From assembly GCF_923077115.1 (NCBI RefSeq), contig NZ_CAKLPX010000004.1, positions 310,001 through 374,000 on the forward strand: a stretch of 64,000 bases of DNA. The letters run 5' to 3'. Shown here in pieces: positions 24,649-31,797 of the stretch (within the stretch, counting starts at the first letter, position 1; each line of letters opens with the position of its first letter). The position numbers and the translations under genes were made by a program. This DNA comes from Sinobacterium norvegicum. Its GTDB lineage: Bacteria > Pseudomonadota > Gammaproteobacteria > Pseudomonadales > Sinobacteriaceae. The notes beneath the pieces were generated by a model. The model made no database searches and had not been told where the DNA came from. It saw only the letters and a list, made by a program, of their open reading frames with translations.

Positions 24649-24699
24649 GTCGATCTTTAAGCAAATTTGTTCAACAATAAACAGCAGTGGATAAGTGGT

Positions 24700-25377
24700 A
24701 TGAGTCAACAACAAGCCAATGTTTTTAATGACATTATCAAGAGTCGTCATTCCGTCAGAGGGTTTCAGCAACAGGCTGTGGATAATAAGCTGTTAACGGC
24801 TATTTTCACCACCGCTCAGCAGTCGCCATCGAACTGCAATACCCAGCCCTGGCAGGTCTTTGTTGCCAGTGGCGAGAGAACCAATAACCTGCGTCATCAG
24901 CTGTCGACCGCGATGATGCAAGGCGAGATGGATATGGACTTCCCCTTCGACGGCGTCTATCGCGATGAGTACAAACTGCGCCAGCACGAGGCTGCTGCTC
25001 AGCTGTATCATGCCATGGGTATTACCCGTGAAGACAAGGCAAAACGGGGTGAGGCATTTATGCGTAACTTTGCCTTCTTCGATGCCCCCCACGTGGCCTT
25101 TCTATATTTGCATCAAGATTTCGGCATTCGTGAGGCGGCAGATCTAGGCATGTATGCGCAGAGCCTGATGCTGTCCATGCAGGCTAATGGCGTTGGCTCC
25201 TGTCCGATGACAGCCCTCAGTTTTCATGCCGACAAGGTCAGGGCAGAGTTGGATGTGCCGGAGCAGTACAAGCTGCTTTTCGGTATCGCCTTTGGCTATG
25301 AGGACCCCGACCACCCGGCCAATGGCTGCCGTGTTGAGCGCGCCCCGCTGGAGCAGGTGGTTCACTTCCGAGACTAG
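24700..25377 (+). CDS. Nitroreductase-family FMN oxidoreductase
   Basis: A 225-residue flavoprotein of the NfsB/nitroreductase fold, with the N-terminal IIKSRHSVRGFQQQ, the QQSPSNCNTQPWQVFVASG FMN-binding segment, and DLGMYAQSLMLSMQANGVGSCP in the C-terminal half. Family members reduce nitro groups, quinones or enones, and some take part in dehalogenation. ATG at 24700 was taken; a TTG 11 codons upstream is possible but weak. The last 4 bp overlap the 3' end of the convergent MATE gene. Confidence 0.88.
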   Translation: MSQQQANVFNDIIKSRHSVRGFQQQAVDNKLLTAIFTTAQQSPSNCNTQPWQVFVASGERTNNLRHQLSTAMMQGEMDMDFPFDGVYRDEYKLRQHEAAAQLYHAMGITREDKAKRGEAFMRNFAFFDAPHVAFLYLHQDFGIREAADLGMYAQSLMLSMQANGVGSCPMTALSFHADKVRAELDVPEQYKLLFGIAFGYEDPDHPANGCRVERAPLEQVVHFRD

Positions 25378-26750
25378 TGTATGGATGAGATCTGGTGGCT
25401 GCGTTGCTGTAGATCCCGCCACAGTAGCCACGCGACCGGTATGGCAATAATCAGGTTGGATAGCGGCAGTGCCAGCCAGATACCATCCAACCCCCACAGT
25501 AAGGGCAGTACCATCAAGACTGGGATTTGTACGGCGATATTGCCGCCGTTAACCCACATGGCAATCTTGGTCTTGTGGATGGCCTGAAAGTACACGCCAC
25601 AGATAAAAATCAAGCCGTCTAAAAACATCAGTATCAAATGCAGTCGTAGCCCGTTGACGGTCTCCTCGATGAGAGCCTGATCGTCGTTGTTAAATATATG
25701 GGTAATACCGTAAGGCATCAAATTAGTGATGATGACAATGACAATGCCGGTGCCCAAGGCGATGGCCATGGCCATCTTGATGGTGGCAATCACCCGGTGC
25801 TGCTGGCCGCTGCCCTGGTGGTAACTGATGATGGGCTGAATGCCGGTGGCAATGCCTTCGGCCAGATAGCCGTAAAAGGCAAAAAAGTACGACACAATAG
25901 AGAACGCCGCCACCGCAACGACGCCGCCGTGATGCATAAACAGAGCGTTGTGCACAATCATGAAGAAGATGAAGTAGCCAAACATCATCAGACTGGGCAT
26001 GCCGGCAGATAAAATGGTTTTGCAAGTCTCGGCGTCAGGGCTGAGGTCGGCGCTGGTAAAGGGGATTGGCCAGTCGGGGCGGGTAATATAATACAGACAC
26101 AGTAGGCAGACCGTGCCCTGGGCAATAATCGTGGCCAGAGCGGCACCGCTCAGGCCCATATCGAGTAGCACAATCAGGTAGAAGCCGACCACCAGGTTGA
26201 TCACTGCGCCGAGCACCATAATCCAGGTGGTGATTGAGGGTTTGTCACCGTTGCGCAGTATCAGCGGCAGCGCGCCGTTGGCCAGCAACACGATTGATGA
26301 TATCGAAAACACATTCATATAGTCGATGCCATTCTGCAGAGTGGCGTCGGCGGCGCCCATCAGGGCGATCAGATAGGGGCTGGCAAAGAACACCACCGGC
26401 CCGAGTATCAGTGAGGCCAGCAGCAGTAGGCCGAAGACGTTACCGATCGCCTGACCGGCGGCGGCGGGGTTGTTGGCACCCCGGCGCAGGCCGATCAGCG
26501 TGCCAGCTCCCATACCGATCATCATGCCGACGCCGATTAGAAAGCCAAACAGTGGCCAAGCCAGACTGACGGCGGCGAGACCTTCTGCACCAATGGCGTG
26601 GCCAATCAGAATGCCATCGACAACGGCATAGATACCGTTGACTACCATGGCGGCGACGGCAGGGGTGACATAGGTGAAGAACAATCGTTGGTTTGACGCG
26701 GTCTCCATCACGCTGTCGGCGATGGGGGTGGCGTTAGCGGTAATGGGCAT
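25374..26750 (-). CDS. MATE-family multidrug/toxin efflux transporter
   Basis: A 458-residue inner-membrane protein with about twelve hydrophobic segments in two homologous halves, as in cation-coupled MATE exporters. Each half has the typical opening segment (ATPAVAAMVVNGIYAVVDGILIG is paralleled by MPSLMMFGYFIFFMIVHNAL). It exports cationic or aromatic compounds in exchange for Na+ or H+. It converges with the nitroreductase gene, overlapping by 4 bp. A TATAAT-like element near 26828 on the minus strand could be its promoter. Confidence 0.88.
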   Translation of the reverse strand: MPITANATPIADSVMETASNQRLFFTYVTPAVAAMVVNGIYAVVDGILIGHAIGAEGLAAVSLAWPLFGFLIGVGMMIGMGAGTLIGLRRGANNPAAAGQAIGNVFGLLLLASLILGPVVFFASPYLIALMGAADATLQNGIDYMNVFSISSIVLLANGALPLILRNGDKPSITTWIMVLGAVINLVVGFYLIVLLDMGLSGAALATIIAQGTVCLLCLYYITRPDWPIPFTSADLSPDAETCKTILSAGMPSLMMFGYFIFFMIVHNALFMHHGGVVAVAAFSIVSYFFAFYGYLAEGIATGIQPIISYHQGSGQQHRVIATIKMAMAIALGTGIVIVIITNLMPYGITHIFNNDDQALIEETVNGLRLHLILMFLDGLIFICGVYFQAIHKTKIAMWVNGGNIAVQIPVLMVLPLLWGLDGIWLALPLSNLIIAIPVAWLLWRDLQQRSHQISSIH

Positions 26751-26832
26751 GACTGCAACCAGGGCTTAAGGTGTATTGGGTCGAGAGTATAAGGGGTTGA
26801 TTGCAGTAGCGAGCGCACATAGAGATTATATG

Positions 26833-26858
26833 CCGACAGTAAAGAAGATTACTGTCGG
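26833..26858 (-). terminator. Hairpin after the KAS III-like gene
   Basis: CCGACAGTAA (26833-26842) and TTACTGTCGG (26849-26858) form a 10-bp stem with a 6-nt loop, 15 bp after the stop of the KAS III-like gene. There is no strong U-tract on the minus strand. Confidence 0.55.
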
Positions 26859-26872
26859 GGCACTACGACAGG

Positions 26873-27985
26873 CTAAGCCTTGGGCGAGCGGGCGAAGTTA
26901 ACCGTGCCTTCAGCGGTTGCCTTTAAGCAGCCGTCGATGGCGGTTTGAATCAGTTCGGTGGCGGTCTTATCGCAGGGGGGTAGCTCGTCATCGATGGTGT
27001 TGATTGGAGTGACACGGTCGCCCCACTTAATAACCATGCCGGCATAGGTCAGACCGGCGCCAAAGGCCGCGGTCAAGATGTTACTACCGGGCTGAACACG
27101 GCCCTGTTCCACGGCCTCGCAGAGGGCAATGGCGACGCTGGCGGCGGAGGTGTTACCGTATTTTTCGATATTGACCATCACCTTATCCATGCTGACACCC
27201 ATCTTCTTGGCCAGGGTCTGAATAATACGGAGATTGGCCTGGTGGGGCACAATGACATCGATATCATCACCGCTGAGACCGGCGCTTTCCAGCGCCGAGG
27301 TGCAGGCACCGTTCATGCCGTTAATGGCGCGTTTGAAAATCTCTGGGCCTTCGAAGGCAACGTTATAGCAAGCACTGGTGTGGAAGCGGTCGACATAGGT
27401 GCCGGGCCCTTGAACCTCGAGAATGTCACGCTTCTCGGTGTCGCAGCCGAGCTTGGAGGCAATCATGCCTGATTTTTCGGTGCTGGCTTCTAAGACTACA
27501 GCGCCGGCGCCATCGCCAAACAGCACGGCACTGGCACGGTCTGCCCAGTTGATGAAATAGTTGAGCCGGTCGGCGCCAATAACAACAGCGCGTTGGTTGC
27601 TGCCGTTTTGAATCAGTGCTGTCGCCATCTGAATGCCATAGAGAAAGCCGGTACAGGCAGCGTTTGAGTCGAAGGCTGCGGCTTGATGGGCACCAATGTT
27701 ACGCTGAACTGCGGAGGCCGTATTGGGGATGAGACTGTCGCCACTGGCAGTACAGAGAATCACTAAATCGATATCGCTACCCTGTAAACCTGCGGCGGCA
27801 ATGGCTCGCTTAGCGGCTAGGGTGGCCAGTTCAGAGAGTTGCACATGGGTTACTCGTCTCTCTTCAATGCCGGTGCGAGAAACAATCCACTCATCAGTGG
27901 TCTCGACAAAGTTGGAAATTTCAGCGTTGGTTAAAACGGTTGGCGGTACACATTTACCCCAGCCGGTGATTTTGGCGTAAGTCAT
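26873..27985 (-). CDS. 3-oxoacyl-ACP synthase III-like enzyme (FabH family) with C-terminal extension
   Basis: A KAS III-type condensing enzyme that joins an acyl-CoA primer to malonyl-ACP. Catalytic residues are C111 (NAACTGFLYG), H248 (VPHQANLRI) and N278 (KYGNTSAAS). The start at 27985 (MTYAKITGWG) is where the fold begins. The protein has 370 residues against about 320 for FabH; an extra roughly 45-residue tail (from DELPPCDKTATEL) follows the fold. The gene is not in a fab cluster, so it is probably an accessory KAS III for fatty acid, quinolone-like or other secondary product synthesis. Confidence 0.88.
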   Translation of the reverse strand: MTYAKITGWGKCVPPTVLTNAEISNFVETTDEWIVSRTGIEERRVTHVQLSELATLAAKRAIAAAGLQGSDIDLVILCTASGDSLIPNTASAVQRNIGAHQAAAFDSNAACTGFLYGIQMATALIQNGSNQRAVVIGADRLNYFINWADRASAVLFGDGAGAVVLEASTEKSGMIASKLGCDTEKRDILEVQGPGTYVDRFHTSACYNVAFEGPEIFKRAINGMNGACTSALESAGLSGDDIDVIVPHQANLRIIQTLAKKMGVSMDKVMVNIEKYGNTSAASVAIALCEAVEQGRVQPGSNILTAAFGAGLTYAGMVIKWGDRVTPINTIDDELPPCDKTATELIQTAIDGCLKATAEGTVNFARSPKA

Positions 27986-28122
27986 GTTGATACTCGATAC
28001 TGGTGAATAGGATGATGACATATTTGTATGCGATATTAGCATAGTTAACATCAAATCGGTGTTGATATTTACAGTCGTCAAGATTGTCTTGTCGGCGCAG
28101 TGGTTGTTGGCGTCAGACCTTG

Positions 28123-28986
28123 TCAGCGCTGGTGTTTAGGCTGGATGCGCAGTGGCTGCAGCCCCGATTTAATCTTTTTCAAATGGTCGGTTAGTTCCGC
28201 GCCACGTGACTTGGCAACGCCAACGGCGAGGATGTCGATTATCGATAGATGGGCAATCCGCGATGATATCGGGGTGAAGATCTCGGTGTCCTCATCGACA
28301 TCGATAAAGATAGGAATGTCGGATTTGCTCGATACAGGTGTGCCGCTGGGTGACAGTGAAATCACCGTGGCGCCAGCCTGCTGCGCCAGGGCAATTGAAT
28401 CGATCAAGGCCTGAGTTCGGCCAGTCTGTGATATTGCCACCACCACATCTTTTTCGCCCAGGCTGAGTGCTGACATGGTCTGAATATGTGCATCGGAGTA
28501 GGCGGCTGAAACCAATTGCAGGCGGAAAAACTTATGCTGGGCATCTTGGGCGACTGAGGACGAGCCGCCAAAGCCATAAAAGTCGACTCGGTTGGCCTTG
28601 CTCAGTGCGGTAATCGCTTGATCCAGCGCCTGTGGGTCGATGGCATCTCTGACCCGGGTCAGAGTTTCGATGGTGGCATCGATAACCTTGGCCGAGTAGG
28701 TCTTGATCGAATCGTATTCCTCGACGGTGTATTCGACAAAGCTGGGGGCCGATGCCAGTTGCTGGGCCAGTGCCAGCTTGAAATTCTGAAAACCATCACA
28801 GCCAATGGCCCGGCAGAAGCGTACCACAGTTGGTTCGCTGACATGGGCTTCCTGGGCGAGGTCTACGATCCGCATATGAATAATGTCCTGCGGCTTACTG
28901 AGCACGTACTCGGCGACTTTACGCTCAGATCGGCGCATATTCTCCATATTACTATCGATGGCGTGCAGTAGGTTGGTAGATCTCAC
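28123..28986 (-). CDS. hexR: HexR, RpiR-family regulator of central carbon metabolism
   Basis: A 287-residue regulator with an N-terminal HTH_6 domain at about residues 1-77 (NMRRSERKVAEYVLSKPQD, then EAHVSEPTVVRFCRAIGCDGF) and a C-terminal SIS sugar-phosphate-binding domain at about 115-250 (FYGFGGSSSVAQDAQHKFFR, AISQTGRTQALIDSIALA). Both match HexR, which senses 2-keto-3-deoxy-6-phosphogluconate and controls Entner-Doudoroff and gluconeogenic genes. The usual zwf/edd/eda neighbours are not here. It starts beside the T-rich gap. Confidence 0.9.
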   Translation of the reverse strand: MRSTNLLHAIDSNMENMRRSERKVAEYVLSKPQDIIHMRIVDLAQEAHVSEPTVVRFCRAIGCDGFQNFKLALAQQLASAPSFVEYTVEEYDSIKTYSAKVIDATIETLTRVRDAIDPQALDQAITALSKANRVDFYGFGGSSSVAQDAQHKFFRLQLVSAAYSDAHIQTMSALSLGEKDVVVAISQTGRTQALIDSIALAQQAGATVISLSPSGTPVSSKSDIPIFIDVDEDTEIFTPISSRIAHLSIIDILAVGVAKSRGAELTDHLKKIKSGLQPLRIQPKHQR

Positions 28987-29536
28987 AACGGCTTCCCAGT
29001 ATTTGTAATCGAGTGATCGGCATCAATCTGCTGATGCAGCCTATTGTATCAGCATCCAAGGTGAAACACAGTTTTGCCAAGAAAATAGCTAACCATATGA
29101 AATCATTAGCTATGTATATTTTTTGCACACCGGGGTGTTTATGGTGTTTATTTGCTTGTTTTTTGATCGTTTTTTACGGATTTTTGTTTTTATAAATTTT
29201 TTATTTTTGTTTTTATTTTGGTTTTTTGTTGATTGGATTAATTGATTTTTTATTAAAAAAATAGTTTATTGTATTTTTTGTTTGTTAAATATTTTAATCG
29301 TAAAGCAATTTATGTCTATTATTTTTTGAATAAAATCTATAATTCTTTGGTTTTTATAATATATTTTTTATAAAATAATATTTTTTTTGATATCTAATAA
29401 TAGTCAATTTAAAGTTTTATATTAATAATTTAATTTATTCTATTTAATATGTTTTTTTTCGCAGGTTTTGGCGTAATGGCGGTTAATGTGGTGTTGCTCG
29501 CGGACGGGCTGGCGTTTGGCCGCGAGCACGCCGGGG
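28987..29536. other. 550-bp gap with a very AT-rich, T-rich tract
   Basis: From about 29095 to 29455 the plus strand is dominated by T with runs of T, TTTTTG and TATTTT, far more AT-rich than anything else in the window. The short open frames in it encode only hydrophobic low-complexity sequence caused by TTT codons and have no ribosome-binding site worth naming. I see no tRNA, IS end or clear repeat unit. The hexR promoter is probably in the right-hand-strand part next to 28987. Confidence 0.7.
29495..29528 (-). terminator. 9-bp GC stem after the LTA-synthase-like gene
   Basis: TGCTCGCGG (29495-29503) pairs with CCGCGAGCA (29520-29528) around 16 nt, 8 bp after the stop codon of the sulfatase-fold gene. 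No U-tract is adjacent, so it is a possible but not certain terminator. Confidence 0.5.
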
Positions 29537-31579
29537 TTAAGCTTCCATATCGTGGCCCGTCTTCCGTTCGTTAAGGCAGAGAATAGCGGTTTGCAAGAAG
29601 GATCCCAGCTGTTGGTAGCGCGGGTCGCCCGTCGCATCCTTGCTGAGTAGTTCATCTCCAGGGGGGAAGCCTAGGTCAATGCGGTAGCACTCTGGGGTGA
29701 TGTCGGCGCCTTTGACGACGATTTCATTGCCTCTGACCATGGCAACAGTTTTGTCGCTGCCGGAGGGCTTCATCATCGCATAGCCAGGGTCATCATCGGC
29801 CAGATCAAAGACATTACGCCCCCAGCCAGCCTGCACAAAGGGTTTGCCCAGTAAGCTGACGGCAGTATTGGCCATATCGAGCTGTGAGCAGGTCTTGTCA
29901 AAGACTTTGCCTACCTTGTTCTGAATACCCGGTGCGATAAACAACGCAGGCACATGAAAACTCTGCAGATTGATGGAGGAGACCTGACCCGGAACGCCAA
30001 AGCCATGATCGGCCAGCACCACAAACAAGGTGTTGTTATACCAAGGTTTGGTCTTGGCCTGCTCAAAGAATTTACCCAGCGCCCAGTCGGAATAACGCAT
30101 GGCCGTCAGGTGTTTATTGAGGCCGCCAAATTCGGTGACATCATCGACCGGCAGTTGCTCTGGCAGGGCATAAGGCAGGTGGTTGGACAGTGTTTGCAAT
30201 AAGCCATAAAAAGGCTTGCCCTGGTCGTGCAGCAGATCGAGCTCTTCTACGGAGCGGTTGAACATGTCTTCATCGCAGACGCCCCATGTCTTGTCTTGAA
30301 AGACTGGGTTGACGTAATCATCGCGTCCAATAAATCGGTTCATACCCTGGGCGCCGAAGAAGCCCTGCTGGTTGTCCCAGGCAAAGTCGCCGTTATAGAC
30401 AAAGACGCTGTTGTCATATCCCATGCCGGTCATGATTGCGGGCAGGCCAGAAAACATGCCGGAACCTGCGGGTTGCTGCATCAAATACTCGGTGTCAGGC
30501 AGATTGGGAAAGCTGGAGAAGGTGCCAAACATACCTTGATGGGTGTGGGTGCCGACGGAGAACATATGGCGGCATAGGCAGCCATCCTCAGCCAGCTTAT
30601 CGAAATAGGGGGTAATGTTGCCCGGGGCCCCTTGGGCGCCGACAAAGCGTGAGGTGAAACTCTCCATGAGAATGAAGACAATATTATCGACGCCGTCGAG
30701 CTTTGGCCCCTGCGGTGTTGTTTTGCGCAGCAGTGGCGAATTGTTCGGGGCGAGTAACTGGTCTGCGGGTTGAAGCACAAGCTGGCGGGTAATATCGAGG
30801 GCTTTATCCCGGTCACTGAAGCGCATCCAATCCTTGGCGGCATCGTTTTTCCCCCAGCCCTGCCAGGCCTTGAACAGGGTCATAATGCCGTTGATGCCAA
30901 GGTGGTTGGCGAATAGATAGTCGGTGGTAAAAGCGTCACCCCAGCGCAGGGGTGCGCCCTGACGCAGGGTGCCACGGGCGCCGAGTACCAGCAGGCAGAG
31001 GGCAGCAAAGGCCAGCGGTATTCGCCAGGCATAATTCACCATTAGGCTGTCGGTGGCATGGCTGTAATTATGCATGGTAATCATATTGATCTCATTAACA
31101 GCAATGTATTCTTGCAGGCCAATGACCAATGTCGCGACGGTAAAGGCCAAGACTGGGCCGCCTGCTAATACCATGCTGATAACAGTCTTGGTATCCTCGC
31201 TGAGGTACTGAATAACAATGCTGTTCAGTCGTGCCTGGAACTCGCGATAAAACTCCGCCTCAACCAAAAGCAAGAGGCTGGCGATCAACAGAGTGACCAG
31301 CAAATAGCCCAGCCAGATACCGCGAAAACTCAGTCCGTTGGGAAGCAGCAGGCCAAACCACAGCGGCAGCATTAGTACCGAGGCAATCTGTAAATCGAAG
31401 CGTAAGCCGTTGCGAAAACCGGCGATAATGGCGCTGCGAGGAACATCGGCAGCACAGCCACGGTTCCAGAATAAAAGTATGCAGCGGCCAATGGTGAACA
31501 GCACCATGAAAAGGCACAGCGCCAAGAGAATAAAAGTGAGGTCGGAGACCAGCCCGGGGGCGGATATAAATTGCATCAT
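29537..31579 (-). CDS. LTA-synthase-family sulfatase-fold membrane enzyme (phosphoglycerol transferase-like)
   Basis: A 680-residue protein with five N-terminal transmembrane segments (about residues 10-215) and a large periplasmic alkaline-phosphatase/sulfatase-fold domain (about 300-620). Active-site features include the metal-binding Glu in FILMESFTSRFVG, the nucleophile Thr in VGTHTHQGMFGT, and VLADHGFG with the Asp-His pair. This is the layout of lipoteichoic acid synthase; Gram-negative relatives transfer phosphoglycerol to periplasmic glucans (OpgB) or modify lipids. The acceptor here is unknown. It diverges from uvrD. Confidence 0.88.
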   Translation of the reverse strand: MMQFISAPGLVSDLTFILLALCLFMVLFTIGRCILLFWNRGCAADVPRSAIIAGFRNGLRFDLQIASVLMLPLWFGLLLPNGLSFRGIWLGYLLVTLLIASLLLLVEAEFYREFQARLNSIVIQYLSEDTKTVISMVLAGGPVLAFTVATLVIGLQEYIAVNEINMITMHNYSHATDSLMVNYAWRIPLAFAALCLLVLGARGTLRQGAPLRWGDAFTTDYLFANHLGINGIMTLFKAWQGWGKNDAAKDWMRFSDRDKALDITRQLVLQPADQLLAPNNSPLLRKTTPQGPKLDGVDNIVFILMESFTSRFVGAQGAPGNITPYFDKLAEDGCLCRHMFSVGTHTHQGMFGTFSSFPNLPDTEYLMQQPAGSGMFSGLPAIMTGMGYDNSVFVYNGDFAWDNQQGFFGAQGMNRFIGRDDYVNPVFQDKTWGVCDEDMFNRSVEELDLLHDQGKPFYGLLQTLSNHLPYALPEQLPVDDVTEFGGLNKHLTAMRYSDWALGKFFEQAKTKPWYNNTLFVVLADHGFGVPGQVSSINLQSFHVPALFIAPGIQNKVGKVFDKTCSQLDMANTAVSLLGKPFVQAGWGRNVFDLADDDPGYAMMKPSGSDKTVAMVRGNEIVVKGADITPECYRIDLGFPPGDELLSKDATGDPRYQQLGSFLQTAILCLNERKTGHDMEA

Positions 31580-31708
31580 AAAGCAGCTTTTTCAGTGTCG
31601 AGAAGTTTTTTTAAGGAATGTTTCTTAGTTAGAATCTAAACGGAAAAGTTCTAAGAAGATAGGAAGTGGTAACGATAACCGGAAAAACATTGCCGAGAAT
31701 GCAAATAT

Positions 31709-31724
31709 CTGTATATACATACAG
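31709..31724. promoter_or_regulatory. LexA (SOS) box
   Basis: CTGTATATACATACAG fits the gammaproteobacterial CTGT-N8-ACAG LexA consensus with a TA-alternating centre. It lies 74 bp before the uvrD start, just upstream of the predicted promoter. It could also influence the divergent LTA-synthase-like gene. Confidence 0.9.
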
Positions 31725-31757
31725 CAAAGCTGTGATTAAATAATCGTGCTTTGCCTG

Positions 31758-31763
31758 TATAAT
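31758..31763 (+). promoter_or_regulatory. Predicted uvrD -10 element
   Basis: TATAAT, 35 bp before the uvrD start and 34 bp after the LexA box. The -35 match is weak, about 17 bp upstream. Confidence 0.6.
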
Positions 31764-31797
31764 CACCTCAACTTTAACCAGTAGACCAAACTGCCCT

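Noticed and set aside
29013-29195. 60-codon hydrophobic open frame at the start of the T-rich tract
   Set aside because: The hydrophobic tail is an artefact of TTT/TTG-rich DNA and there is no ribosome-binding site.
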